DNA of 64,000 nucleotides from an uncultured Clostridia bacterium (lineage in GTDB: Bacteria > Bacillota > Clostridia > Christensenellales > Aristaeellaceae). This document shows positions 1 through 8,921 of this stretch, piece after piece. A program made the position numbers and the translations under genes. The first letter of the stretch is position 1, and each line of letters begins with the position of its first letter. The notes below the pieces were generated by a model, which saw only the letters and a program-made list of their open reading frames with translations, was not told where the DNA came from and did not search any database. Where the stretch lies: positions 13,150-77,149 of the forward strand of contig CAKTUU010000007.1 of the NCBI GenBank assembly GCA_934621505.1, read 5' to 3'.

Positions 1-1
1 A

Positions 2-502
2 CTGGACATGGTGGAGGAGGGGGAAAGCCAGTGGCGGCAAATTCTGCGGGACTTCTACCCGCCCTTTGAAAAAATGCTGCACGTGGCCGAGGATCAGATT
101 GAAAAGGTGGAGGTCAAGGACGAGGTCAGCGACGTACAGTGCGATAAATGCGGGGCCATGATGGTTTATAAAATGGGCCGCTTTGGTAAATTCCTGGCCT
201 GCCCCAATTTTCCAGAATGCCGGAACGCCAAGCCGATTCTCACCTATATCGACGCGCCGTGCCCCAAATGCGGCGCGCGGCTGATGGAAAAAACCAGCAA
301 GAAGAACCGCAAATTTTATGGCTGCGAGCGTTATCCCGAGTGCGATTTTGTCAGCTGGGAAATGCCCATCACGGAAAAATGCCCCAAATGCGGCAGCTAC
401 ATGGTTAAAAAGCGGGGAAAGCACGGCGAGGAAATTCACCTGTGCGCCAACGAAACCTGCCGTTATAAAGAAACGGTAGAAAAAAACGAGGACGACGAAT
501 AA
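2..502 (+). CDS. topA: DNA topoisomerase I, C-terminal fragment (5' truncated by window edge)
   Basis: The reading frame is open from the first bases, so the gene begins outside the window. What is visible is the tail of type IA topoisomerase, which relaxes negative supercoils. Three consecutive zinc-ribbon modules are seen, each with a CxxCG pair followed by a second Cys pair: CDKCGAMM...CPNFPEC, CPKCGARL...CERYPEC and CPKCGSYM...CANETC. These are the Topo_C_Rpt modules that bind single-stranded DNA in TopA. The protein ends in an acidic tail. The next gene, trmFO, starts 20 bases downstream; topA-trmFO-hslVU is a common Bacillota order, which supports the call. The catalytic domain lies outside the window and cannot be checked. 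Confidence 0.93.
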   Translation: MDMVEEGESQWRQILRDFYPPFEKMLHVAEDQIEKVEVKDEVSDVQCDKCGAMMVYKMGRFGKFLACPNFPECRNAKPILTYIDAPCPKCGARLMEKTSKKNRKFYGCERYPECDFVSWEMPITEKCPKCGSYMVKKRGKHGEEIHLCANETCRYKETVEKNEDDE

Positions 503-521
503 CAGGAAGGATGAAGCGCTG

Positions 522-1832
522 ATGAGCGTAAAGGTAATCGGCGGCGGTCTGGCCGGGTGCGAGGCGGCCTGGCAGCTGGCCAAACGGGGCGTTTCGGTGG
601 ATTTGTACGAAATGAAGCCCCAGCGCAAAACCCCGGCCCAATCGTTGAATACCATGGCGGAGCTTGTATGCAGCAACAGCCTGCGCAGCGACCGCCTGAC
701 CAACGCGGTGGGCCTGCTGAAGGCGGAAATGCGCAAGCTGGATTCCCTGATTATGCGTGTGGCGGACGAAACGGCGGTACCGGCTGGCGGCGCGTTGGCG
801 GTAGACCGGGTTACCTTTTCCCAAAAAATCGACCAGGCTGTGCGCAGTCATCCGCTGATTACCGTGCATTCACAGGAAGTTACGGAAATTCCCACAGAAG
901 GGACTGTGATTATCGCGTCCGGCCCTCTGACCAGCGATGCGCTGTCGGATGCCATCGGGCGGATGGAGGGGCTGTCCACGCTGCATTTTTATGACGCGGC
1001 CGCGCCCATTGTTACCGCCGACAGCCTGAATATGGACAAGGTGTACTGCCTGTCCCGCTATGACCGGGGAGCGGATTACCTGAACTGTCCCATGAACCGG
1101 GACGAATATATGGCGTTTGTGCACGAACTGCAAACCGCTAAAACGGTGGATGTGCGCGGCTTTGAGGAAAAAGCGGTCTTTGAGGGCTGCATGCCCATTG
1201 AAAGCATGGCCAAACGGGGCGATATGGCCATTGCCTTTGGCCCCCTCAAGCCGGTTGGACTGCCGGATCCCCGCACAGGCAAGGAGCCGTTTGCCGTGGT
1301 GCAGCTTCGCCGGGATAATTTTGCCGGTTCTTTATATAACATCGTGGGCTTCCAAACCCGTCTGACCTGGCCGGAGCAAAAGCGGGTATTCGGGATGATT
1401 CCCGGACTGGAAAACGCGGAATTCGCCCGGCTGGGCGTTATGCACCGCAATACGTTTTTAAACAGTCCCGGCTTTCTGGACGATACCTTCCGGGTTATTT
1501 CTCAGCCGCGCATCAGCTTTGCCGGGCAGATTACCGGCGTGGAGGGCTATGTGGAAAGCGCGGCCAGCGGTTTGCTGACAGGGTTGAGCGTCGCCTATCG
1601 TGAAAAAGGCATGGAGCCGCCCCGCTTTAGCGGTAAAACCGCCATTGGCGCAATGGGCCGCTATGTGTCCACGCCCAACAAACGTTTTCAGCCCATGAAC
1701 TGCGCCTTCGGCCTGATCGACCCGCTGGAGGTTGCGCCGGGGGAAAAGCGCATTCGCAACAAGCAGCTTCGCTACGAAAAAATTTCGGAGCGGGCTTTGG
1801 CGGAAATTGATGGGATGAACCTCTGTTCATGA
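522..1832 (+). CDS. trmFO: Methylenetetrahydrofolate--tRNA-(uracil-5-)-methyltransferase TrmFO
   Basis: A 436-residue flavoprotein of normal family length that makes 5-methyluridine-54 in the tRNA T-loop, using methylenetetrahydrofolate as carbon donor. The N-terminus carries the FAD-binding GGGLAGCEAAW motif, followed by the family stretch MKPQRKTPAQ and the segment ELVCSNSLRSD. The late segments GQITGVEGYVESAASGLL and PTPNKRFQPMN-like STPNKRFQPMN are family signatures. The start is supported by an AGGAAGG ribosome-binding site about 11 bases upstream. It lies between topA and hslVU; the xerC gene often found between trmFO and hslV in Bacillota is absent here and a predicted hydrolase takes that place. 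Confidence 0.97.
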   Translation: MSVKVIGGGLAGCEAAWQLAKRGVSVDLYEMKPQRKTPAQSLNTMAELVCSNSLRSDRLTNAVGLLKAEMRKLDSLIMRVADETAVPAGGALAVDRVTFSQKIDQAVRSHPLITVHSQEVTEIPTEGTVIIASGPLTSDALSDAIGRMEGLSTLHFYDAAAPIVTADSLNMDKVYCLSRYDRGADYLNCPMNRDEYMAFVHELQTAKTVDVRGFEEKAVFEGCMPIESMAKRGDMAIAFGPLKPVGLPDPRTGKEPFAVVQLRRDNFAGSLYNIVGFQTRLTWPEQKRVFGMIPGLENAEFARLGVMHRNTFLNSPGFLDDTFRVISQPRISFAGQITGVEGYVESAASGLLTGLSVAYREKGMEPPRFSGKTAIGAMGRYVSTPNKRFQPMNCAFGLIDPLEVAPGEKRIRNKQLRYEKISERALAEIDGMNLCS

Positions 1833-1873
1833 AAGGCAACTTGTGATATGCTGTGAAAATAGGGAGGCAACCG

Positions 1874-3262
1874 ATGATGAAACGACTGATCGCGTTACTG
1901 CTGGCAGCGGTGCTGGCGCTGGGATGCTGCCAGACGGCCTTTGCCGCGAAAAAGAAAAACCCTCAAATGAATGACGATGTGCCTGTTTGGGATGAGGATA
2001 CCGTGCGTCAGTACGCTCTGGACTATGTGCAGGGCACGTCCATGAGCCGCCTGTGGGGCTATTATGACCTGCAAATTCGCCGCTACATGCCTCTGGAAAC
2101 CTACGAGTCCCTGTTGGTAAATCTGGAATGGATGACCGGCGAGTTTGTGGGGCTGGGCACATACCGCAGTTTTGAGGAGCCGGATTTGCAGCTGAAAACC
2201 CATGTGCTGCATCTGTGCATGGAAAAGCAGGACCTGGATATGTACTTTACCCATAAAAACAAAGAGGACGATTGGGAAGTAATGGCCCTGGAATTCGTCC
2301 CGGCTGAAAAACAGAATTATTACGACGAGTCCAATATGCTGGTGGATGAGGAATTTACGCAAAAATACACCGAAACGCCCGTTACTATTGGCGATAGCCA
2401 GGCGCCGCTGAAAGGCGTGCTGACCATGCCGGATACCGCCAGCGTTGATCAGCCCGTTCCCGCCTGCGTTCTGCTTCAGGACGAGGGCGGACTGGATATG
2501 GACAGCACGCTTGGCCAGACCAGATTTTTTGCGGATTTGGCGGACGCTTTCGCCAATATGGGCATCGCTACCATTCGCTTTGATACCCGGGCCTTTACTT
2601 ATCCCGACTCCGTCTTTGAAACCATGATGGATGAAATAGGAAACGACGCACTGGACGCCATCCGTCAGTTGAGTCAGGACAGCCGTATCAGCGGCATTGT
2701 GCTGCTGGCTCATGGCATCAGCGCCAAATTCGCGCCCCGTATCGCGGCGGAATCGGACGGAGCCGTGCAGGCCATGATTTTGGTGGGCGGCGCGCCCCAG
2801 ACCCTGCTGGATCTGGATTATAACCGTTATAAATCCACCATTGACGAAGCGGATTTGAAAACCGTCCAAAACGCCGTGCGCAAAATGGATCGGATGAAGG
2901 AAACCGATGCCCGCAAACTGACCCTGTTTGGTCACAACGGCTACTATTATTGGGATCTGGCTCAAAACGACCCCATCAAGCTGCTGAAAAAGCTGAAGTT
3001 GCCCACCTATATTGTGCAGGGACGTAACGATCCCATTGTATCGGATGAAAAAGGCCGTCAGGCCTACATTGACGAATTGGGCCTTAACTCCACCTTTGCT
3101 GATTTTAAGGCCTATCGCGGTCTAAACCATATTTTGATGAACGACCTGTCCACCAACGACCAGGGCGTGCCGGAGTATCAGTTTGCCACTACGCTGGACC
3201 GGCTGGCGGGACGCAACCTGGCGCAATGGATTCTGGCCCTGTATAGCGAAACGGAGGAATAA
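1874..3262 (+). CDS. Secreted DUF3887/alpha-beta hydrolase-like protein with altered nucleophile elbow
   Basis: The ATG at 1874 is preferred over an upstream GTG because AGGGAGG lies 6 bases before it and a signal peptide then begins at once (MKR followed by a Leu/Ala-rich core ending AFA). The 462-residue product has an N-terminal region of the DUF3887 kind (about residues 40-135) and a C-terminal alpha/beta-hydrolase fold. The region that normally carries G-x-S-x-G reads A279-H-G281-I-S-A, so Gly occupies the position of the nucleophile Ser. The acid (GRND386P) and the His (GLNH419) are kept. It is probably exported; activity is uncertain. The gene sits 4 bases before hslV. Confidence 0.75.
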   Translation: MMKRLIALLLAAVLALGCCQTAFAAKKKNPQMNDDVPVWDEDTVRQYALDYVQGTSMSRLWGYYDLQIRRYMPLETYESLLVNLEWMTGEFVGLGTYRSFEEPDLQLKTHVLHLCMEKQDLDMYFTHKNKEDDWEVMALEFVPAEKQNYYDESNMLVDEEFTQKYTETPVTIGDSQAPLKGVLTMPDTASVDQPVPACVLLQDEGGLDMDSTLGQTRFFADLADAFANMGIATIRFDTRAFTYPDSVFETMMDEIGNDALDAIRQLSQDSRISGIVLLAHGISAKFAPRIAAESDGAVQAMILVGGAPQTLLDLDYNRYKSTIDEADLKTVQNAVRKMDRMKETDARKLTLFGHNGYYYWDLAQNDPIKLLKKLKLPTYIVQGRNDPIVSDEKGRQAYIDELGLNSTFADFKAYRGLNHILMNDLSTNDQGVPEYQFATTLDRLAGRNLAQWILALYSETEE

Positions 3263-3266
3263 CACC

Positions 3267-3800
3267 ATGACCATGATGGGTACCACCATTTGCGCCGTCA
3301 GGCGCGGCAACCAGGTTGCCATCGCCGGCGACGGGCAGGTAACCATGGGGGAGAATACCGTCTTTAAATCCAGCGCCAAAAAGGTGCGCAAGCTGTATAA
3401 CGGCCAGGTTTTGGCCGGTTTTGCGGGCTCAGTGGCCGATGCCTTTACCCTGTGCGAGCGCTTCGAGGAAAAACTGACCCAGTGCGGCGGCAACCTGGAA
3501 CGGGCCGCCGTGAATCTGGCCCAGGACTGGCGTGGGGATAACGCCATTCGCAAGCTGGAAAGCATGCTGATTGTGGCCGACAAAAACAGTCTGCTGGTTT
3601 TATCCGGTAATGGAGAGGTTATCGACCCGGACGATGGCGTATGCGCCATTGGCTCAGGCGGCAATTTTGCTCTGGCGGCCGCCCGTGCGCTGATTCGCAA
3701 TACCGATTTGTCCGCCGAGGAAATCGCCGTAAAGGCACTGGAGGTGGCGGCCTCTATCTGCGTATACACCAACGACCATATCAGCGTGGAAACGCTATAA
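3267..3800 (+). CDS. hslV: ATP-dependent protease proteolytic subunit HslV
   Basis: Peptidase subunit of the HslVU (ClpQY) proteasome-like protease. The start at 3267 follows a GGAGG by about 9 bases and gives MTMMG before TTICAVRRG; the first Thr of TTI is the expected N-terminal nucleophile after removal of a very short propeptide. GDGQVTMG and the SAKKVRKLYNGQVLAGFAGS stretch are hallmark N-terminal-nucleophile hydrolase segments, and the length of 177 residues is normal. Two further in-frame ATGs at 3273 and 3276 would shorten the propeptide. hslU follows after 13 bases with its own strong ribosome-binding site, so the two subunits are co-transcribed. Confidence 0.95.
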   Translation: MTMMGTTICAVRRGNQVAIAGDGQVTMGENTVFKSSAKKVRKLYNGQVLAGFAGSVADAFTLCERFEEKLTQCGGNLERAAVNLAQDWRGDNAIRKLESMLIVADKNSLLVLSGNGEVIDPDDGVCAIGSGGNFALAAARALIRNTDLSAEEIAVKALEVAASICVYTNDHISVETL

Positions 3801-3813
3801 GGAGGGGTGAAGC

Positions 3814-5184
3814 ATGAACGAATTAACCCCGCGCGAGATTATGCGCGAACTGGACCGGTATATCATCGGCCAGGAGGACGCCAAACGGGCGGTCGCCATC
3901 GCCCTGCGCAACCGTTACCGCCGCGCGCAGCTGGACGAATCCATCCGTAACGAAATCAGTCCCAAGAATATTCTGATGATCGGCCCCACAGGCGTTGGCA
4001 AAACCGAAATTGCCCGCCGCCTTGCCAAGCTGGTAAACGCCCCCTTTGTGAAGGTGGAGGCCACCAAATTTACCGAGGTTGGCTATGTGGGCCGCGATGT
4101 GGAAAGCATCATCCGGGACCTGACGGAAAACGCCATTCGCATGGTGCGTAAGGAATTTTCTGCCAGAGTGGAATCCCGCGCCAGCGTGCTGGCGGAGGAC
4201 CGGCTGGTCACGCTGCTGGTGCATCCTCCCAAGAAGCCCAGCGCCAATCCCTTTGATTTTTTGATGGGCGGGGCCAAAAAGGAACCCGATCTGCCTAAGG
4301 AAGAACAGGAAAAGCTGGCCCTTCGCCGGGAGGACGTGCTGAAGCAGCTGCGGGAAGGCCAGCTGGAAGACCGGGAAATTGAAATTGAGGTGGAGGACGC
4401 CATGCCCGAGCTGGAGGTTGGCGGCAATTCCATCAACATCGGGGATATGATGGGCGGTATGATGCCCAAGCGCACCAAGATTCGCCGGGTCAAGGTAAAA
4501 GAGGCCCGCAGAATTTTGCTGGAGGAGGAATCCGATAAGCTGATCGACGAGGATCAGGTGCGGGAGGAGGCCATCCGCCGGGCCGAGCAGCAGGGCATTG
4601 TGTTCATTGATGAAATCGATAAGGTGGCGGGCCGTTCAGCGGGCGGCCATGGCCCAGATGTAAGCCGTGAGGGAGTGCAGCGGGATATTCTGCCCATTGT
4701 GGAAGGCAGTGTGGTCAACACCAAATACGGCGCTGTGCGCACGGATTTTATGCTGTTTATTGCCGCAGGCGCGTTTCATGTGGCCAAGGTCAGCGACCTG
4801 ATTCCCGAATTGCAGGGCCGCTTTCCGGTTCATGTAACGCTCAAAAGCCTGACGCAGGACGACTTTAAGGCGATCCTGACCCAGCCGGAAAACGCGCTGA
4901 CCCGGCAGTATGAGGCGCTGCTGGCGGTGGACAAGGTATTTTTGTCCTTTGAGGACAGCGCCATTGACGCAATCGCTCATGCCGCCTATGTGATGAACGA
5001 AACCAAAGAGGATATTGGCGCGCGCAGGCTGTTTGCCGTGTTTGAAAAGCTGCTGGAGGACATCAGCTTTAACGCTGGCGGGGACGAAATGCCCAATGTG
5101 TACCTGAACATCAACGGCGATTATGTGGTGGAACACCTTGGCAAGGACGAGGTAACCCTGGACACCAAACGCTACATTCTGTAA
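3814..5184 (+). CDS. hslU: ATP-dependent protease ATPase subunit HslU
   Basis: AAA+ unfoldase that feeds substrates to HslV in the cytoplasm. The 456-residue protein begins with the family segment TPREIMRELDRYIIGQEDAKRAVAIALRNR, the Walker A is GPTGVGKTE, and Walker B is GIVFIDEIDK. Between them lies the long charged I-domain, with the Gly/Met-rich stretch around GGNSINIGDMMGGMM. The arginine-containing GARRLFAVFEKLLEDISF sensor region is intact, and the C-terminus ends DTKRYIL, the type of tail that docks into HslV. The ribosome-binding site is GGAGGGG. codY, which often follows hslU in Bacillota, is not present here. Confidence 0.96.
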   Translation: MNELTPREIMRELDRYIIGQEDAKRAVAIALRNRYRRAQLDESIRNEISPKNILMIGPTGVGKTEIARRLAKLVNAPFVKVEATKFTEVGYVGRDVESIIRDLTENAIRMVRKEFSARVESRASVLAEDRLVTLLVHPPKKPSANPFDFLMGGAKKEPDLPKEEQEKLALRREDVLKQLREGQLEDREIEIEVEDAMPELEVGGNSINIGDMMGGMMPKRTKIRRVKVKEARRILLEEESDKLIDEDQVREEAIRRAEQQGIVFIDEIDKVAGRSAGGHGPDVSREGVQRDILPIVEGSVVNTKYGAVRTDFMLFIAAGAFHVAKVSDLIPELQGRFPVHVTLKSLTQDDFKAILTQPENALTRQYEALLAVDKVFLSFEDSAIDAIAHAAYVMNETKEDIGARRLFAVFEKLLEDISFNAGGDEMPNVYLNINGDYVVEHLGKDEVTLDTKRYIL

Positions 5185-5209
5185 GCTGCAAAGGAGGCGC
5201 GTTTCTTTC

Positions 5210-6532
5210 ATGCGCACCAGAATCACTCATGTGCTGTTGACGCCAGGCGTCAGCACGGAAGCACACATTCCCTTTATTCCGGATGCGGATGTACTGATTG
5301 ACGGCAACCGCATCGTCTATGCCGGAAGGTCAGCGGACGCGCCCGCCTTTGAGGCGGACGAGGTCATTGACGGCTCCCGCTGTCTTGCCATGCCCGGCCT
5401 GTGCAACCTGCATACCCACACGGCTATGACCATGCTGCGTTCCTGCGGAAGCGACCTGCCGCTGGAGCGTTGGCTGAACGATGCTATTTTTCCCCGGGAA
5501 AAGCACCTGAACGACGATGCGGTGCGGGCCGGGACGGATTTGGGCATCATGGAGATGCTGCGCTTTGGCACCACGTCCTTTAACGATATGTATTTTCATA
5601 TGGACCGGGTGGCCGAGTCCGTTCGGGATACGGGGATGCGCGCGCTGCTCAGCTATGGCGTTATCGATTTTGATGAAAGCTGCAAGGATTTGCTGCCGGG
5701 CATTGATCTGGTGGAGAAATGGCACCATCAGGCGGACGACCGTATCCGCGTAGCGCTGGGCCCCCACAGCGAGGCCACCACCACCCGCAAGGTATTGGAA
5801 AAAGTGCGGGACGCGGCCATTCAATACGATGTGCCGGTGCATATGCATGTAAGCGAAACCAAGCTGGATTTTGAAGGCAGCATTCAGCGCCGGGGCATGA
5901 CGCCGCCCCAATACCTGGATGATATCGGCCTGACGGATACCCATTTGCTGGCGGCTCACTGCGTATGGATGACGGATAAGGACATGGATCTGTTTGCCCG
6001 GCGCAACGTAACGGTTTTGCACAATCCCGTCAGCAACCTGAAGCTGGCCAGTGGCATTGCGCCAATAGCCACAATGCTGGAAAGAGGCTGCCGCGTTGCG
6101 CTGGGAACCGACGGGGTAGCCAGCAATAACAATTTGAACCTGTGGGAGGAAATGAAGCTGATGCCCATGCTGCAAAAGGGCATGACGCTGGATCCCACGG
6201 TGGTGTCGCCTGCCCAAACCCTGGCCGCGGCAACCTACAACGGCGCGCAGGCGCTTGGATATTCCCATCTGGGCCTGCTGAAGCCCGGCTATCTGGCGGA
6301 CCTGATTTTGCTTGACTTGGACACGCCGCAAATGAACCCCTGCAACGATATGGAGGGCAACCTGATTTACGCGGCGCAGGGAAGCGACGTGCGGCTGACC
6401 ATGGTGGACGGCAAGGTGCTGTACCGGGACGGCCGGTTTACCACGCTGGATGCGGAACTGGTTAAAGCCCGCGCCCGTAAGGAAGCCGAAAAAATGGCGG
6501 AGCGTTATGAAGCCGCTCAGGCGAAGCAATGA
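5210..6532 (+). CDS. mtaD: 5-methylthioadenosine/S-adenosylhomocysteine deaminase (amidohydrolase)
   Basis: Zinc-dependent amidohydrolase of 440 residues, most like the MTA/SAH deaminases (also annotated TRZ/ATZ family). Visible metal and active-site motifs are HTHTAMTMLRS, the family-specific LPLERWLNDAIFP, HMHVSET, the LAAHCVWM His, and LGTDGVASNN with the catalytic Asp. The expected reaction is deamination of S-adenosylhomocysteine or methylthioadenosine to inosyl products, the first step of salvage. An adenosylhomocysteinase gene is present near 57.3 kb, so the organism may have two ways of clearing SAH. Substrate specificity within this family cannot be settled by motif reading. Its last bases overlap the next gene (ATGA). 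Confidence 0.85.
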   Translation: MRTRITHVLLTPGVSTEAHIPFIPDADVLIDGNRIVYAGRSADAPAFEADEVIDGSRCLAMPGLCNLHTHTAMTMLRSCGSDLPLERWLNDAIFPREKHLNDDAVRAGTDLGIMEMLRFGTTSFNDMYFHMDRVAESVRDTGMRALLSYGVIDFDESCKDLLPGIDLVEKWHHQADDRIRVALGPHSEATTTRKVLEKVRDAAIQYDVPVHMHVSETKLDFEGSIQRRGMTPPQYLDDIGLTDTHLLAAHCVWMTDKDMDLFARRNVTVLHNPVSNLKLASGIAPIATMLERGCRVALGTDGVASNNNLNLWEEMKLMPMLQKGMTLDPTVVSPAQTLAAATYNGAQALGYSHLGLLKPGYLADLILLDLDTPQMNPCNDMEGNLIYAAQGSDVRLTMVDGKVLYRDGRFTTLDAELVKARARKEAEKMAERYEAAQAKQ

Positions 6533-7725
6533 AAGTTCTGGTCATTTGCCAACATTATTGGCCGGAGAATTTTCGGGTAACGGAAATATGCGAAGCTCTG
6601 GTTCAGCGCGGCCATCAGGTGACCGCGCTTGTTGGCTTACCCAATTATCCGACCGGCGTAATTCCAAAGGAATACCGCTTTTTTCGTAATCGCAGGCAGG
6701 TGCGAAATGGTGTGCAGATTCGCCGCTGCTTTGAAATTGGCCGCCGTCCGGGAAAAATCGGTCTGGCGATCAACTATGTCAGCTATATGCTGTCTGCCTG
6801 TATCAAGGCGCTCTTTCTAAAACGGGATTACGATGTCATTTACGCCTATTCCACATCGCCCGTCCTGATGAGCCTGCCCGCCAGCTTTTTGCGCTGCTTT
6901 ACCCGGAAAAAGCTGATGATTTATGTGCTGGATATTTGGCCTGCCTGTCTGGCGGCCATGAACGTATATGAAGGCTCGGCTTTGTATGCGTTTATGAAGC
7001 GGGTCAGCCGCTGGGTATATGCCAGGGCGGATCGGTTGATTTATTCCAGCAAACGCTTTCAGGATTATTTGCAAAAGGTTCACCAGATTACCGTGCCGGA
7101 CGATTCCTATATGCCCCAGTTTGCGGACGATATTTTTCAAAAGCCTCTGCCGCCGAAAGCACGTGGGCAGCGGATTGACCTGGTGTTCGCGGGCAACATT
7201 GGCAAGGTGCAGGCGGTGGAAGTGCTGATTCAGGCGGCAAATTTGCTGCGGGAACAGCCCCTGCGCTGGCACATTGTGGGCGATGGTTCCAATTACGAAG
7301 CCTGTATGGCGCTGGCAAAACAGCTGGACCTGGATGAGCGGGTCGTCTTTTACGGCCGCCGCCCGCTGGACGAAATGCCAACGTTTTATGCCATGGCGGA
7401 CGCAATGCTGGTCAGCATGAAGGACGACGTCAGCGTAAACGATACCCTGCCGGGAAAGGTTCAAAGCTACATGGCCGCCGCCAAGCCGGTTTTGGGCTCC
7501 ATCGCCGGAGAAACCGCCTATGTGATTGAGCAGGCGCATTGCGGGTTTTGCGCCCCGCCGGACGATGTCCAAGCCTTTGCTAACGTGGTTTTACGTTTTC
7601 TGGCGGAACCGGATTGGCAAACCCTGGGCCAAAGCGGGCGGAATTATTCGGATGCTCACTTTACCAAAAAGAAACATATGGACAGGCTGGAGGCCATGCT
7701 TCAGCAGCTTGCGGGAGGTAAATAG
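6529..7725 (+). CDS. Glycosyltransferase family 4 (WbuB-like)
   Basis: A 398-residue GT-B fold transferase. The N-terminus VLVICQHYWPENFRV and the LVGLPNYPTG loop are typical of WbuB-type sugar transferases used for cell-surface polysaccharides. The C-terminal half has LVFAGNIGKVQAVEVL, WHIVGDGSNY and a nucleotide-sugar binding region ending in AKPVLGSIAGETAYVIE, with the Glu residues of the E-x7-E type motif. The start overlaps the mtaD stop by ATGA and two more glycosyltransferases follow, so the three probably act on one glycan. No sugar specificity can be inferred. Confidence 0.85.
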   Translation: MKVLVICQHYWPENFRVTEICEALVQRGHQVTALVGLPNYPTGVIPKEYRFFRNRRQVRNGVQIRRCFEIGRRPGKIGLAINYVSYMLSACIKALFLKRDYDVIYAYSTSPVLMSLPASFLRCFTRKKLMIYVLDIWPACLAAMNVYEGSALYAFMKRVSRWVYARADRLIYSSKRFQDYLQKVHQITVPDDSYMPQFADDIFQKPLPPKARGQRIDLVFAGNIGKVQAVEVLIQAANLLREQPLRWHIVGDGSNYEACMALAKQLDLDERVVFYGRRPLDEMPTFYAMADAMLVSMKDDVSVNDTLPGKVQSYMAAAKPVLGSIAGETAYVIEQAHCGFCAPPDDVQAFANVVLRFLAEPDWQTLGQSGRNYSDAHFTKKKHMDRLEAMLQQLAGGK

Positions 7726-7727
7726 CC

Positions 7728-8921
7728 ATGCGCGTTTTCCAGCTGAATACCTTTTGCGGGGTCAAAAGCACCGGCCGTATCGCCTACGAAATTGCCCGGC
7801 TGGTGAAAGCCGATGGGGGAGAATGCCGCATTGGGTACGGCGTGCCGGGTATCTTGCCTGAATCGGAGCCCTTCGCTTACCGCATCGGCACGCCCATGGA
7901 GCGAAAGCTGCATGGAGCCGCCCGTAAGCTGCTGGATGCCGAGGGCTATGGAAGCCGCTATGGCACCCGAAAGCTGATTCAGGAAATGGAGCGGTTTCAG
8001 CCGGATTTGGTACACATGCACAATCTGCACGGCTGCTATCTGAATCTGGATTTGCTGTTTGGCTATCTCAAAAAAATTGACAAGCCTGTGGTTTGGACCC
8101 TGCATGACTGCTGGCCCTTTACCGGACATTGCGCCTACTTTGACGCAGTAGGCTGTCAGCGCTGGCAAACCGGCTGCTACAGCTGCCCGCAAAAGGCCGC
8201 TTATCCCGTCTGTATGGGCATAAGCGGTGCAAAACGTAACTTTGCGCATAAAAAAAAGCTGTTTACCAGCCTGAAGCACCTGCTGTTTGTTGCGCCCTGT
8301 CAGTGGATGACCCACCCGTTGTCCCGTTCCTTTTTAGCAAACTATCCGGTTCGGGTGATTCCAAACGGCATTGATTTGGCTGCCTTTCATCCAACGCCCA
8401 GCGATGTGACAGCGGCTTATCAGGGGCAAAAAATCGTATTGGCCGTTGCGGCGGAATGGGACGAGCGCAAAGGGCTTCGCTTTTTGATTCAGGCGGCGAA
8501 AAAGCTGGGAGCGGAGTATCGCTTTGTGGTGATTGGGCTGGATGAAAACCAGATGGCCGCATTGCCAATGGAAATGACCGGTCTGACCCATACCGCCAAC
8601 GTGAAAGAACTGGCCGCCTGGTATACGGCCGCGGATTGCCTGGTCAATCCCACTTTGGAGGACAACATGCCCATGGTCAATCTGGAAGCGCTGGCTTGCG
8701 GCACACCTGTAGCTGTGTTTGCTACCGGCGGCTGCCCGGAAGCGGTGGATGAATCCTGCGGACGCGTGGTGCCCAAAGGGGATGTGGACGGGCTGTGCCG
8801 GGCTATTGTTCAGCTTTGCCAGCAGGATCATACGTCCGCCTGTTTAAAGCGCGCCCAGTCCTTTGACTGCAAACGCACGTTTCAAAGCTATCTGGATTTG
8901 TATAAGGAGCTTTGCTCATGA
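7728..8921 (+). CDS. Glycosyltransferase family 4
   Basis: A 397-residue GT-B glycosyltransferase beginning 2 bases after the previous stop codon. The N-terminal segment VFQLNTFCGVKSTGRIAYEI, the HMHNLHGCYLNL strand and WTLHDCWPFTGHCAY followed by a Cys-rich loop (GCQRWQTGCYSCP) mark the subfamily of putative surface-polysaccharide transferases. The Cys cluster is a regular feature of this subfamily and may hold the loop together. The C-terminal donor site reads PTLEDNMPMVNLEALACGTPVA. The ribosome-binding site is GGGAGG within the end of the upstream gene. It forms one operon with the flanking transferases. Confidence 0.85.
   Translation: MRVFQLNTFCGVKSTGRIAYEIARLVKADGGECRIGYGVPGILPESEPFAYRIGTPMERKLHGAARKLLDAEGYGSRYGTRKLIQEMERFQPDLVHMHNLHGCYLNLDLLFGYLKKIDKPVVWTLHDCWPFTGHCAYFDAVGCQRWQTGCYSCPQKAAYPVCMGISGAKRNFAHKKKLFTSLKHLLFVAPCQWMTHPLSRSFLANYPVRVIPNGIDLAAFHPTPSDVTAAYQGQKIVLAVAAEWDERKGLRFLIQAAKKLGAEYRFVVIGLDENQMAALPMEMTGLTHTANVKELAAWYTAADCLVNPTLEDNMPMVNLEALACGTPVAVFATGGCPEAVDESCGRVVPKGDVDGLCRAIVQLCQQDHTSACLKRAQSFDCKRTFQSYLDLYKELCS

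Noticed and set aside
5330..6529. Long open frame on the - strand opposite mtaD (399 codons)
   Set aside because: Shadow of the amidohydrolase gene caused by high GC codon bias; no ribosome-binding site or recognisable domain.
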